Source of the DNA: Acanthacorydalis orientalis
Taxonomy: Eukaryota; Arthropoda; Insecta; Megaloptera; Corydalidae
Direction of reading: 5' to 3'
Assembly (NCBI GenBank): GCA_034766995.1
Contig: CM068321.1
Location: 13,624,026 to 13,688,025, forward strand
Length of the DNA stretch: 64,000 bases
The position numbers and the translations under genes are program-made. The notes under the pieces were generated by a model. That model did not search any database. It was not told where the DNA came from and saw only the letters and a program-made list of their open reading frames with translations. Shown in pieces: positions 49,541 to 63,130 of this stretch (positions within the stretch are counted from its first letter, which is position 1; every line of letters begins with the position of its first letter).

Positions 49541-51694
49541 ACGTTATTATTTTCATTAAATAGAAAATTATTCTTCATAAAAATTAAGAATAATACCTTA
49601 CTCTTATACCCTCTTATATCCTTATACCCATCGTACAGAAGTTTTACTTCTACGGCATGGCTTTCCACGCACACATTTTTTTTAACACTCCTCTTACTAA
49701 TATGAAATCAGGTGTACAGAGAGGATTAAAATTCTTCTGAAATTATATTGTCTTCGAAAATTCTTTCCAACAAATTTATCATTATCTTACTAAACGTATG
49801 CAAGGTCTGATCAAAAACTTTAAGACAGCCTTTATTTTCAGACAACAATATACATACTTCATTATTATGTACCGCCTACGTGAAATTAATCTTCTCCATA
49901 TGATTTATGACCATTTTTTCTCAAAACTCCCAAAACATTCATCCATTATGCAAAGTTTACTTTGAATTATTTTAAACCGTTAAAATATAATCGAATTTCT
50001 TAAATTTAAATTTTATTTTAATTTTTAAAGAACATAAACAATCATATGAATTGAGATAGAGTAAATACAATATAGAGAATGTAGTATCACAAGAATGAAT
50101 TTTTATAATGATAGCATCAAATAAATAATCGTTCGTAGTGCAAAAAAAGTACCATTTTCCCATAACTGGTAGCGTTTTCTCCTGAATTTCTCTTTCTGTT
50201 GAATTAGAACCTATTTATAAATTGAGTGTAGTGCGTTTAGATATAAATTTGCAATGAAGAATACTCATTTACCACGCCTTAAATGTCTGGAAACGTGAGG
50301 AATATTATCTTTATATTAGACCGATATTGTGGTACCTGTCTCAGGTGTGACAACGAGGATGACTTCCATGATAACAGATTTATTTCTAGGTCATAAATTT
50401 TTTTAAAATTTTTGTTATCGTTTATCATAGCTGACAATTTTACAAATACTCAACTATGTTAACGTAGGATAAAAGAATATCATTTAAAGGATATTAGACA
50501 AGAATAACAAACAGAAATTTCAAAGACTAATGTACTTGTCTTTGAAAAAATACTAAATCTTACAACTTGTTAAACAAACGTCGTGCATTTTGGATTTTGT
50601 TTTCGTTTAATTGGTCTATAAATGAAAATAAATTTACCAAATCAAAATGAATAGTTTCAGAAAAAAATACTGAAACAATAATGTGTTGTCTTTAAATCAC
50701 AATCAAGACGCCAATTTTCTCAAAATATACAGATGCTTTTATAAGTGGAACTAAACTTTTTAAGAAGACCACAGATATGAGTTGATGAGTGATGCTTATT
50801 GATGAGTCTTGAAACATGAAACATAACTTCATCTTTATACAGCATTACAACCACAAAGTTTCCTCTATTTTCAGCAATAAAATTATTAAACCTTTCACAA
50901 CATTTAACTTTTTTGAAAAGATGGAACATTTTACAACTATCAGTTGTTATTTTGTAGACTCTGGTTCATTTTTTTCTTGAAAGTTGAGATATAATTAAAT
51001 TTATTAATTTTAATAGACTTGACAGTAATCAATCAGAAAACGTAATATGTAAATCTTCTTCTAGTTCTTAATGCATCTAGAGTAGTTCAGGGATATTTTT
51101 TAATTAAATGTTACCCAGTATCATGATGATGTAAAACTATCTCTCGTATTCGATTTTTTTATCAATTCCATATATTTATCTGAAATTTTAAAAATCACTT
51201 TTTCTTTTTTCAATCTCTTAGATATGAATTATTTCTAGATTAACAAATACTTACCAACGTAAGATACATTTCGATTTTATTATTACTGAAAATTAAGAAA
51301 GAAACTCTAAATATTATTATTAATAATATTAAAAAATGATATTACTTAATTAAACGTACATAAGTTAAACTGTTTAAATTGGTAATGCAGAAAAAATGTT
51401 CAGTCAATTGTAAAACCTGATAATTGTAAATTTCTTGAACAATATTTCGTCACTGCAAATATATTTCTTTGGTCCATAAATATAGATTAAATTTCTTTAT
51501 TAGTACAGTGTAATTAAAATAAGGAATTTAAAATAAAAAAAATCGTTTTGACTTCAGTTATCTTAACACTGTCATACGAATTAAGTCTCTTACTTGAAAT
51601 GATTATGGTGGTTATAATAATAACTGAAAAAGGAATAAAACTAATACAAAAATAAACAATTTGTTTGAAATTGTACTTAAAACAGGGTATTAGT

Positions 51695-51698
<4 letters not shown>

Positions 51699-51745
<47 letters not shown>

Positions 51746-51753
51746 AATGTGTG
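51699..51753. repeat. (TA)n-(TG)n microsatellite
   Basis: TA array passing abruptly into about nine TG units. Confidence 0.95.
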
Positions 51754-51980
51754 TATTTATATTTATATACGTACACATGAAATACATATATTTATATACA
51801 CATAGCATTCCATTAAACGCACTTTGTAACAACTTTGTAGTCAACAAAGATATTAAGTGTGCCGAAATGTGACTAAAAATAAAACATATTTGCAATATAT
51901 TGTAATTTTTAACGAAAGAGCCAAAAATATCTGTCACTCTATTAATATTAACTTACATATATCTGTATATATATAAAACT

Positions 51981-51983
<3 letters not shown>

Positions 51984-52031
<48 letters not shown>
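51984..52031. repeat. Pure (TA)n array
   Basis: Uninterrupted TA. Confidence 0.95.
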
Positions 52032-52032
<1 letters not shown>

Positions 52033-52705
52033 CTATTGTGCAGACAACAGTAATTCCATACAAAATCTATCTTAAAATTGATTAGTCCCGAAATTCTTCA
52101 AACAAATTTAAAGAGGCGTTAAATTTCAACATATTTTTATTCTCAATGAAAGATGAGAAACCAGATGCTTAAAGATATCAAAAGTCAAAATAAAAAGAAT
52201 TATATTTCTTAACGGTTTTATAACAAATTAGAAAAGATAAGACGTTGGCACTTATTCTGAATAACTAAATGTATTAATATTATTTATTATAGTTAATAAA
52301 TAATATCTATCACATACATTTAATATAATGGCTTAAATGTTGAAAGTGTGGATCATTGTAACAACAAAGCATAGAATATTAATCATATTATTGACATCTC
52401 TCTTATTTACTTCGGAAATCGTAACTTTGTGAACATGTAATGAGAACAATTAATGTTTGTAATTTCATTATAAAAGAAAGAATTTGTTCTGCTCCATGAA
52501 AGCTCCTGTTCTATGGTATCGTATTAGATCCACATTCTATTATAAAAATACATTGTTTCAATTATTTATAAATAAAGCATCTGGTTTCATCTCTAACAGA
52601 TACTTCATGTTAAGTTCAAGCGAAAGAATAGAAAAAACTCACAATAAGGTAAATTTATAGATGAAAATAAAACTCTCATTTTCAGTTTGTATCACAACAG
52701 TTTTA

Positions 52706-52985
52706 GCACTGTGAATAAATTCACTTTTCAGACATGAATTTTTCACTCATCCCACAAAGAATATTTTTTTATGACAAATTTAATACTTGACTATCTTGAT
52801 TATTGTTTATGCTCATTTCGATAGCGATTCCATCATTATCAAAGTGACTAGGTACATAAAAATCAGTGATTTTGTATAAATTTTGTATCTTAGCGTTCTT
52901 ATGATGATGAAATTTCCATGAAAATGCACATAAACAAGAATCAAAAATTTTAATAATCATTTATCAAATCATTGTAAAATAAAAT
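52706..52985. mobile_element. Fold-back MITE family, copy I
   Basis: Left arm: CTGTGAATAAATTCACTTTT, GAATTTTTCACTCATCCCAC, TGCTCATTTCGATAGCGATT. The right arm is inverted: GATGATGAAATTTCCATGAA, AATGCACATAAACAAGAATC, TAATAATCATTTATCAAATC. The outermost right end is missing. The 63-codon minus-strand frame (52769-52960) lies inside. Confidence 0.82.
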
Positions 52986-53437
52986 AAACAATCTTTAGTA
53001 ATATTCAGTTTTCGAATTATTAACACAAGAAATATTAACAATCTTTTATTCATAAAAAAATAAGTTTATTCCAAGAATGTCATGTTGAATGTGATATTAT
53101 CCCAAAAACAGGAAAAATTCTTTAATATTATACTCTCTTAGTTCTTACCTTTTCTATAAATATAGAAAAATAGATATTCATCTTATCAGACTTTTTAACA
53201 TAGCAACATTATAATTTTTTGTAAACAAAAAAATTGTTATAAATATTGAGTTTCCATTTTTCTTTCATGTTATTATTTTCAGAATATATTTACAAGACTA
53301 GTTAGATTAACTATATAAAACTATGCAATTAAACCTAGTTTAATTTCTCATATCTTTTAAAATTATAGTTGCACATAAGAGATTAATTTACAAAAGGCAA
53401 CTATAAATGGTTAACAACATTTTTGACGATAAATAAT

Positions 53438-53486
<49 letters not shown>

Positions 53487-53685
53487 ATATGTATGTGTAT
53501 GTGTGCGCAAGTAACGTTGACATTTATTGGTTATAATTTTAACTGGTATATGTTTCATAACGAACTGAAAGTTATATTGAATATGATAACTTTTACTAAA
53601 ATGCAAATAAATACCAACTAAACGATCATGAAATTCTTAACACGATCTGATTTATTAACTTTACGGACATGTTTTAATTTTTTCG
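52986..53685. other. AT-rich stretch with TA array
   Basis: TA array at 53441-53482 followed by TATGTGTATGTGTG. No gene. Confidence 0.65.
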
Positions 53686-54195
53686 AAAAAAATTCAAATT
53701 AATTAAAACGTACAATACTTCGACCGACTTGACATCCCACAAAGAAATATTGACCAACCGGTGTATCAAACAACCGACTGCGCCTCTATTTGCACATGTT
53801 TTTTTATTATTTTTTTTACTTCTTTCTCACAAATTAACACATTACAGAAGATATTTACCATAAATGGCGGAATGACACTGAACCTGCATTAAGACTTTTA
53901 CTGTTTGTTAAGTTATTATGCAACTGAACCACACAATTTGTTTTATTGCACAAGTTTCACTTATGACATTCTAGTATCTCGCGGTGGCTTCGTACAATGC
54001 AAGCACTTCATGTTTATCTATTTAACCAGCTAGTCGTGTACTATAATCGAATTTTACCTGCTTGTTTCAATAGCATATCACAAACTGGTTGTGGAGAATA
54101 CTGTATGCGTTTGTTCTATCTGCATACACTGGAAATATTTCTTGTGCGTACCTAATCTATCATTTTTGCAGACAGACAATTATCTGTTGTTTCTT
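53686..54195. promoter_or_regulatory. Candidate regulatory island
   Basis: About 500 bp less AT-biased than flanks, with CpG-bearing patches (ACCAACCGGTGTATC, TCTCGCGGTGGCTTCG), Hox/Cad-like TTTATTGCAC and ATAAATGGCGG, and no long open frame or transposon match. Enhancer-like by composition only. Confidence 0.28.
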
Positions 54196-56555
54196 TGTGT
54201 CGTCATTACTTATTTAATAATATTAACATTTTTTTTAATAATCATACACTTATGAAAACATTTTAAATATTTTACTAAAACAAAACTTCACTGATTACAA
54301 AATACATTGTAATTAATTCCTATAATATAAATAATTTAAATATAGTCGGTGTTAAAAGTTTATAAAACTTTAACTTTCTTTTCCGATTGCTCTACACAAC
54401 TAGTCAAAAAGGAATGAATTTCTAATCATTAACCACTTTGCATTAATCTCTAATTTTACATTTACACAAACCAACAAATTGGCATTTATTTTGCAAATAA
54501 ACACAGTGCATATAACTGAAAACATATAATCGCCATTTTAATAAAATTAAGAAATACTAGAACCTTTGATATAATCTTTTAAATTTCCAACATAATTACA
54601 CTTTTCTCAACATTTCGTTATATAATATTTTTCAAAAGAATGCCTGATATAAAAGTTTGCTACATTTACATGCGTGCTTCTCTAATAACTTGTTGGAATA
54701 TTTCCTGATTTAATACTTTTGTTGGAATTTTATGTATTGTCCTCTATAAGGTAAAATATCTTAATGGCATTTCTTTCAAAACATAAATGACGATTATTTA
54801 AGAAAAAAATATTTAGAAATGGACTTATATTTTCCACTGATTAATTAATGTAGTGATGTTTTGAAAACTCATGTATTTCCTAGTAACTTTTTATCAATTA
54901 GAAATGTACACGAACAAATTAATTGAATGTTTAATAAAAATGAATATAAACCATTAACCTAAATATATATTCGATTTTTTATGAAATAAAAATGAACAGT
55001 ATAAATGGAAATTTAACGGCTACACTCATCTAGTCCACGAACATATTATGATAAAAATAGTAATTTTATTTTTCAGTCCCATTTTCAGATATTTCTCATT
55101 TAGTTATATTCATAACTGATACTCAAATATTAAAAATTGATGATGAGAGATAAATATATCGAAGAATTTTCTTGACTGAGATTATTTTCTTGTTAAAAAT
55201 ATACTTAACAAAAAAAAAATAATTCATTTTAAACTATTTAAATATAAAAATAAACAAATACATAGAAAAAAATGAAAAAGGTAACCTTTACAAAAGCAAT
55301 AATACCCTTAAACCACTCTCAATTAAAGGTAATCAAACTAATAATATATATTTAGAAGACAATACAGTATCAACAAGTTTTTTTTTCTGTATAATTGATA
55401 CCTGGCGGCTTTCTTAACCGGTATATAAAAGATAGTTGATACAATAATAAACATCAAGCAAGTGTAAAATTTTACACAAACAGGAAGCAACAGTGTACTC
55501 ATGCATCTGGTACTTCTATCGATATTACTAGAAAACAATACTACATAAATAGATACATTTACGTCTACGTAAGATGTGTATCACGTGTTTTGCACGAATT
55601 TGACATTTTTGTCAAAGTAAATATACTTACCGCATTAGTACTGAACATGTTGGCTAGTTATCAAGTAATCATCTACGAAGCCAAAGTAAATAAGTTTTTT
55701 CAAACGTATCAGTCAACGGTGAATGTATTTGACTTCAAAATAAATTTACACACACAAACACACACAATTTATGTTAAATATAAGTAGGAATATATATATA
55801 TGTATATGTGTGTGTGTGTGTAAAATAAAAAAGCATAAATTTGGCATAAATTTATTCGTAATTAACAATGAATGAGTACTAAAAACACTATAAAAATATA
55901 CTTTCAGAAATATGAAAGACTCTGAAACCAAATAAGTTTAAATGTTAACCCTATGAATGCTTCAAATAAAATCACGAAAAAGTTCTAATAAATTAACAGA
56001 TCTAAGCCAAGTATTTCTTTTTATTTATAGAGAAACTAGAAAATCGACTAACTTACATAGAATATAAATAGTTTTCTTCGAACAGCCTAACTTTAATCTA
56101 ATGTTATAAAAAATATCTCTTGATGTTAATTGAATACATTCGAAAAATATATATATTACTGCAATAATTGTATATTTCCCTATAAAATTTCAAAGAGGTT
56201 TGATTTTTAAAATAAATTTATGGACAGATATAGAGATGCGTATTAATTATGATTGCTTGCAATTCTTTTCTGTTTAATCTTTTACGGCGATTGTTACTAT
56301 TTCTTAGCTTTAAAATAATTTTAATTCTTCGTTTAATACATATCGAGAAACAATGAGAACGTATTTTATTAACAGCTGTTAAAATATAACAAAAAGCACT
56401 AATGAAAGACGTGATGAAATACATTACAATCACTTCTAAACTAGTAGTTGTTAATTTTATTCAAACTCGTAAAACGTTTGTGGATTTTTCATAGAAATAA
56501 ACGTCAGAAGATCACAAGTTTGATAAAACCTATACAAAATGGGTTATTCTTTACA
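54196..56555. other. AT-rich desert, no gene seen
   Basis: A small TA/TG microsatellite at about 55789-55820. Frames at 55338-55538 (minus), 55590-55787 (plus) and 56218-56433 (minus) are unrecognised. Confidence 0.6.
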
Positions 56556-57130
56556 AGTATGCAAATAAATGTTAACTGGTATACAAAATGCAATTAAATA
56601 AAAGAGACGACGGCATGAAAATGCATTTTACTCTATAAAGTATGTTTACAGTGTGTTATACGCATCAACTTACTTCGACGATGATGTTTTATTTTTACAT
56701 CGACGTATAGGTGCACTGAATAAATCCTCCGGCATAATGGAAATAATAAATGATACGTTGATTGCACACAGCTGCATATTAAAGTGCAACGTACTGTACA
56801 AAAACGCATCGTGTGCAACCTAATCGATTGATAACTGGACCGCTCGTGACTTGTGCTCTGTCTGCTTGTAGCTACCACAACAACGGGTCGTTCTGACCCC
56901 GCTGTAATAGATACATCGCCAATTTAGCTACCGCATGTGTTTCAGAAATGTACGTGTTTTTTTGAGAGGAACAGTTCAAGGTCATCTATTTATAAATGAC
57001 ACTTTTAATTTACAACAAATTGAATAAACTGCTATAAAATAAATGTTCTTTTTTTCATTTAAATTTATAACAGCGGCCGTTTGATATTGCACGTAATACG
57101 TTTTAGATTTTTCCCTACATAGTTGTTGAT
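56556..57130. promoter_or_regulatory. Candidate regulatory island, FTZ-F1 plus MEF2 sites
   Basis: A CpG-bearing island (ACCGCTCGTGACTTG, CAACGGGTCGTTCTGACCCC). It contains an FTZ-F1/NR5A-type site TCAAGGTCA (56976-56984) and, one base later, a perfect MEF2 site CTATTTATAA (56986-56995). An E-box CAGCTG lies near 56769. The 81-codon minus-strand frame (56633-56878) has no family match. The tight motif pair is the best enhancer evidence in this half of the window. Confidence 0.38.
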
Positions 57131-57306
57131 TCCAAAACGTATTTTGTTTTTACCTTGAATATATATATATATATATATATATAATTATTAACAAATATTT
57201 ATTATAATACATAACGAGCTGTAAATACAAACTATTAAGATTTTAGTGCTTCGCATCATTCCATAAAAGAATACCTAAAAAATTAAATCTTAATTATTGT
57301 TTGACT
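57131..57306. other. AT-rich spacer with short TA array
   Basis: TA at about 57160-57184; nothing else. Confidence 0.6.
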
Positions 57307-57375
57307 GTATCACTAAATTCACTTTTATATATATTTCAATGACAATCCCATCATCGTCGGAATAAAGACATGGAA
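57307..57375 (+). mobile_element. Fold-back MITE family, copy J (deleted)
   Basis: The outer tip CACTAAATTCACTTTTATAT is joined directly to the inner block ATTTCAATGACAATCCCATC, ATCGTCGG. About 90 bp of left arm is missing and no right arm is visible. Confidence 0.68.
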
Positions 57376-58429
57376 AATCTGATTTAAAGAAAATAAAAAT
57401 CTTCACTGTACTCTATCACAGCACCTCACTTTTAAAATTAATATACTGGCATATAGAACCACGAAAAGAATTATGGACAATAAATAAATATTGAACATTT
57501 AGAGTAATAGAGGTATATTATGGTGTTTGGCACGATAATTAATTTGTAAAAATTCATTATGTAATATCAGCAATTTTGAAAAGGAGAACATACATCTTTT
57601 TCGTAAATAAAAGTCCAGTGTAACACATTAAATCAATGAGTATGTACGATAGTAAATCATCAATTTCACTTTTATTTTATTTTCTTGGCTATCGACTTCT
57701 CCAGAAAGTATCGCCATTTTTAAAATCCACTTCTGTATAATGATTGATTATTTAATTAATAACAATTCGAAGCTATTAGTTTAACCTAAAATCAATTCAT
57801 AGCAAACTAGTTTAGTAAAAGCTATGAGATAATTAAAGTAGTGAATAAGATTAAGGAATAAAAAAAGTAAAGATACTTTTTGTCTTCAAACTAACATAAT
57901 AAAATCAGCGACAGAAATATATATTTTTAAATATTTTAATTTTTAAATATTTTGACGGTGTCCTAAACACTACCAACTAAAGAAAGTGAAAATTTGGCAA
58001 AAAGAAAGAAAAAGAGCACCTTATCTATGACTATAAATAAATATATGATTTGTGTGTATAATAATAGATAAGCATATAATCTGTCAATGTTTTGTTGTAC
58101 TATAACGCTGGATAGAACTCTTCCATTGATTTCTGTTCTATCTTGGACCTATGTTTTAATTACATGTATTTTTAATTATGTAAAAAGATGAACTTTCAAA
58201 AGGACCAAATGAAAACTATAGAGTGGATGGGAAAGCAATACCCAGCGAAATCTTCTAAGAATAGCTCTGAAAACATTTGAACAGGCAAGTTCATGATGAA
58301 ACAAATGACTGCTTTCTTCGGCGTTTTTTTACCAGAGAAGCGTACAATTTGCACAGTGATTGTTCGTTGCAATTCCGTAAATTCTCTAATATAAAACTAT
58401 CATAATTAGATAATAAATTATTTCATCTC

Positions 58430-58466
<37 letters not shown>

Positions 58467-58640
58467 ATGCTTCTCTGTTAGACACATATTTTTTCACAAA
58501 ACATTCCAGTTTAAACAATGTGGTTCTTTTCTTTTTCAGACATTTTCAATACATTTTCTAATAACCCTATCTAACCAATTCGTAGTCCCTGTACCGACTA
58601 AATCTAAGAACTATGTACCGTACACCTTGATTCTTTATCA
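57376..58640. other. AT-rich stretch, no gene seen
   Basis: TA array at about 58433-58462. TTTAAATATTTTAATTTTTA-type local duplication near 57925-57950. Nothing else recognised. Confidence 0.62.
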
Positions 58641-58744
58641 ATAATTTGTGTTATTTATCTGCTACTTTCTCTTCTTGCAATTTGTCTCTACCATTTTCAT
58701 TTCAAAATGTTGGCTTGTTTTTATTAAGTATGTTATTCCTGAAG

Positions 58745-58775
<31 letters not shown>

Positions 58776-58867
58776 CGTCTGTGTGTGTATGTACGTTTGT
58801 TTATAGATGTGTAGAACTCTATTGGAAGAAAATAGTAATTTATAAATTTCAATTGCATTAACTTTCA
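58641..58867 (+). repeat. Tandem duplication, unit 1
   Basis: A 227-bp unit sharing with unit 2, in the same order, GCAATTTGT, ACCATTTTCATTTCAA, GGCTTGTTTTT, TGTTATTCCTGAAGATATAT, a TA-TG array, TTTGTTT.TAGAT.TGTAG and AAATTTCAATTGCATTAACT. The TA array is longer here than in unit 2. Confidence 0.88.
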
Positions 58868-59069
58868 ATAATTTTTGTTATCTCTCTGCTATCTTCTCTT
58901 TTTGCAATTTGTACCGACCATTTTCATTTCAAGCTGTCGGCTTGTTTTTTTATGTTATTCCTGAAGATATATATATATATATATACATATATGTGTGTGT
59001 GTATGTATGTTTGTTTGTAGATATGTAGGGAGAATAGTAGCGTATAAATTTCAATTGCATGAACTTTCT
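58868..59069 (+). repeat. Tandem duplication, unit 2
   Basis: A 202-bp diverged copy directly following unit 1 in the same orientation. Differences are substitutions, a shorter TA array and small deletions, one of which removes CTCTATTGGAAGAAA-type sequence. Confidence 0.88.
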
Positions 59070-59440
59070 ATGCAAAGCTAAAAATGTTCAAAAACAACTA
59101 CCGACTATTTCAAAAAATGTGCAACTGTAGGACTTAATACAGATTATTTCAAATTCACAATATTTCATTATATTTTTTTAATTAAATCTGTTAATCACAA
59201 GTTAATTTCTTCGTGTGGCATTCTACTCGAATAATAATTTATCTCGAACAGGAAAAATTTAATATGAACACTTACAGATATACAAATATATATATATATA
59301 TATATGCATACGTACATATAAACATATTGTACACACATCTGTAGTATGTTTTTTCCGCAAAAATAAATTTAACAAATGCACAAGTCTATAAACATCTAAT
59401 ATGGAAATGTATATCATGTGTGCCTGTGTGTGTATGTGTG

Positions 59441-59479
<39 letters not shown>

Positions 59480-59592
59480 ATAAACACAGCGATATACGAA
59501 ACAATAATGAATAAAATATTATATATTTGATAATACAACCTTGGTCTTACAAATATATGTAAACATATATTTATATATAAATAAAACATATG

Positions 59593-59629
<37 letters not shown>

Positions 59630-60569
59630 TAATCGGCACAATTGAATAGGTGACTTTTACCTGCTATATCATGTTATACCTTTATTAAGTTAAATGGAGC
59701 GTGTTAAATTATTGTAAACTTATAGTATAATATAATTCCTACTTAATCAATATAAGAAGGAGCAATGTACATTTTTAATAGTTTAAAACGTTATACAATT
59801 TAGCAGTAATTAATAAAACATTTTAATTCCGAAAAAAAATAACATTTTGTTTCTACTACAATCAATTTTAGGTTCTATCATAATTTATCTTTATACAGAG
59901 TGGTGCTACAAGTAGGAGTCAATACATTTTATGTTGATAAATTAAAAAGTTATTTTGAAATTATTGATTCTAGAAATTTATAGATTCTTATTTTAAGTAA
60001 TTATTTGCATTCTCAACTCAATTTTTTTAATTTCCTGAAAAATATATTTAATGTTAAACGTATGTATGCAGAAAAAAATATTCTTATTTTAATACATATT
60101 GTAATAATCGAAAAAAGATCATTTATTTTCATTAAGTTAAAACATTTCGACAATTTAAACACATAAATACCAAAAAACAATCACTGTCTATAAAAGAAAT
60201 GAAAAATCAAATTCAAACTCGCACATATTTGTCAAAAAAATGTGGTTTCAATCTGATGAATAACACTTATCTACCACTGTAAAAGTGGTGTTCTTTGATG
60301 TAATCGTTCCAAATTTTTGAACATGTAATCTTTTCAAAATTATGTATCGTTGTTTCTGTTTTTATATGCTCAAAAAATAATATTTTATTGTTTAAAAGTG
60401 TGTTCATTATTTATTGAATCTCTTAAGATTATATATCGTCTCAAAATTGTCACATATACTATAAAGTAAATAAATACATGTTTCATTTAACTGTGAATCC
60501 ACAAATGTCAAAAAAATAGTTAATAAATAATTGTATAATCTTCTATTGAAAAATGGAAGACTCTTTTTT
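59070..60569. other. AT-rich stretch with several TA arrays
   Basis: TA arrays near 59286-59305, 59440-59477 (preceded by TGTGTG) and 59597-59626. Remainder unrecognised. Confidence 0.65.
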
Positions 60570-60870
60570 GATTTGGATATATGAATTTTCACTCCCCACA
60601 AACCAAATTTAATCAAGATATTCAGTAATCCGTTATTAATAAATTTAATTTATTGATTATAAATATTTTAGAAAAAATAATCACTTCAGAACGCTACGAT
60701 ATCGAAATGTACTTTCTAAAGAATTTTCTCCTACTTTACTACTATAAAAAGGATGGATTTGACATATAAATCCTCATAAACAAAATATCAAAATGATCAA
60801 CAGTTAATTACATTTAATCAGATTTTTTATGTGCTTCATAGAGAAACAAAATTTATTTAGATTCTGTGGA
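60570..60870. mobile_element. Fold-back MITE family, copy K
   Basis: Left arm: ATGAATTTTCACTCCCCACA, AACCAAATTTAATC, TCAGTAATCCGTTATTAAT. The right arm is inverted: ATATCAAAATGATCAACAGT, TTAATTACATTTAATCAGAT and the decayed end AGAGAAACAAAATTTATTTA, ATTCTGTGG. More diverged than G, L or M. Confidence 0.72.
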
Positions 60871-61156
60871 AAAGAAATTTATGACTTTTCGCTGATTTTT
60901 AATATAGTTACAACAATAATTTTCATATTATTTACAAATAAAACTTTGTGGTTTTTAAAATAAAAAAAAACATCATACCTGTTCAAACATTTGAAAATTA
61001 TTATATGATGTTTAACATTATATCATATTTATTTTACTTTTGCTAAGAAATCGCTAAAAAAAAAAATTTATATTACTATATATATATATGATATTTTCAA
61101 TTTTATTTACTTAATGTTTTATATATTTTCTTGTTTTTCGATTGCCATATATATAT

Positions 61157-61212
<56 letters not shown>

Positions 61213-62249
61213 AATAATATATCGGATCTTAAAAAAAATCATTCTCTATTACACAATAGTCAATAATTTAAGTATACATTTATTAGTACATTAATCATAA
61301 GCGAAAGTCATAATTGTATAAGTGCTTTGAGATAAGATCCAATTCTTTACAAAAATATCATGTGCGTTAAAATATAAACAGTGTTTTGTGATAACAATTT
61401 GAATGGTTATAAATCATAACAGCATAAAAATGATTTTAATAAGTTTTTCATACGCGTCGTGTACTATTATGAGTTTAATGTAACGAGTATAAGTTCACTA
61501 TCAAAAAATATCAAACTTATCCGTTAGGTTAAATTAACATTACATCATTCAGATTTTATTAATTTATCTCCGTGAATTAACATTTGAGTCCGCATGAACC
61601 ACACGCATTAATATGTATTGTGGTTAATAGAACTGATTATCTTATATGTCAAGCATATTTGTATTTTAAGAATTTAATTATTTTATTTTTGATTAATATT
61701 AGAAAACAGTCTAAAACACACACACACAAATAGGATAGGTATTGAGCTTGTGGATGTAGGACGGTTAGAATAGTTAGAATGTCTCACAGTTGATTTTGAA
61801 TACGCCTAAAATTTTATTAGTATTTTTTTATTGTTTTCTTCAAACATTCGCTATTATGTTGCAAACATTATATTTAATTTCAACTCTTTTCATCACTTAT
61901 GCTATCTTACTATCAGATATATACAATATTTTATATATATATATATATAATAAAAAGAATAACTTTTTTCTATTACTTCTTCCAATATATGTTTATTCAA
62001 TTACAATTTTCATTCACAACGTTAATATACAACATTTTCAATATTAATTATTAAATAAAATATAATTCTGATTATTATTTTCTTACAATGGCATTCTTTA
62101 TGCCTGTTCCAAAGAAATAAAATGAAGAAAACAAATGTAATAAATATCCTAAGTACATAAAATATATATTTATAAAAATAATTCTTTCATAAAAATTGGA
62201 TTTTTTTGTTTAAAAGAACGCATGGTATTTAAAACAAAATGAATATATT
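60871..62249. other. AT-rich stretch, no gene seen
   Basis: TA arrays at about 61077-61089, 61147-61209 and 61936-61949. The 85-codon frame 61790-62047 is hydrophobic but AT-coded, does not start at ATG and is unrecognised. Confidence 0.62.
61147..61209. repeat. (TA)n array
   Basis: TA with one CACA interruption near the left end. Confidence 0.95.
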
Positions 62250-62556
62250 TTTACCGATAACTTTTTTCACTCGCCCATAAACCATAATTTTTTTCCTGAT
62301 CAAAAAAGTTCATTAATTGATTATTGATCATTTTGGTTATTTTTTATACATATTTCAATGACGATATCATTATCCTCAGAGCACTGAAACCGAATATATC
62401 TTATTTCTCAAAAAAAAAAAACGGTTTCACTATTGAAATAAAAAATAATCCAAAATCGAGAATAACCAATAATCTGTTATTATATATTTTCAATTAAAAA
62501 AAGTATGTATTTTGAAACAGTAAAAAATTATGAAAATAAATTTAGCCCCAGTTACA
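62250..62556. mobile_element. Fold-back MITE family, copy L
   Basis: Left arm: AACTTTTTTCACTCGCCCAT, TGATCAAAAAAGTTCATTAA, TTGATTATTGATCATTTTGG, ATTTCAATGACGATATCATT. The right arm is inverted: CACTATTGAAATAAAAAATA, GAATAACCAATAATCTGTTA, TTTTGAAACAG and GAAAATAAATTTAGCCCCAG. About 306 bp. Confidence 0.85.
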
Positions 62557-62829
62557 AAAACTAAACTATATTCATATATATATATATATATCACATTTTC
62601 TCAACGCTTTATATTTGAATAACATATAACCTCTGTTAAATTGTGTATCAATTTCTCTCAAAACGAAATCGTTTTAATTCATTAGAAGATTCCTTAATTA
62701 CTTCAAGATATCATGCATGATTTGAGTACTCACTGTTCTAACGAAAAAATAAAATAAAATGTTTACTTTTCATATTGTAACGATGTTTTCCTAAAATATT
62801 TTTAATAATAAAGCTCTAAAATCTATATA
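62557..62829. other. Spacer between MITE copies L and M
   Basis: A short TA tract at about 62575-62591; otherwise nothing recognised. Confidence 0.6.
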
Positions 62830-63130
62830 ATTTACTTATATTTATCATTTAACAAATTGTTTTTTTCTCCTCTACAAGCCACACATTTTTCTGATCAAAA
62901 ATATTCAATAATTGGTTATTGATCTTACATTGATTATTTCTTAAATGAATTTCAATGACGATGCCATAATTATCAATTACCGAAATATCAAACCACATAA
63001 AAAATTTTCTGTCTTAAGATAACAGCATCGCCTTCAAAACCAACTATTAAAAATTTTTCGTCAGATAAAATATTTATAATTTGTGAGATGATAAAAATCA
63101 TTTATTGAAATAACTTTAACCAAAATGTCA
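62830..63130. mobile_element. Fold-back MITE family, copy M
   Basis: Left arm: TTTTTTCTCCTCTACAAGCC, TCTGATCAAAAATATTCAAT, TTGGTTATTGATC, AATTTCAATGACGATGCCAT. The right arm is inverted: AACAGCATCGCCTTCAAAAC, AATTTGTGAGATGATAAAAA, TCATTTATTGAAATAACTTT. In the same orientation as L, about 275 bp away. Confidence 0.83.

Larger units (their letters stand above)
49541..52705. other. AT-rich desert, no gene seen
   Basis: A (TA)n-(TG)n array at 51699-51753 and a TA array at 51984-52031. Minus-strand frames at 49972-50163 and 50720-50929 are unrecognised. No transposon ends found. Confidence 0.62.
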
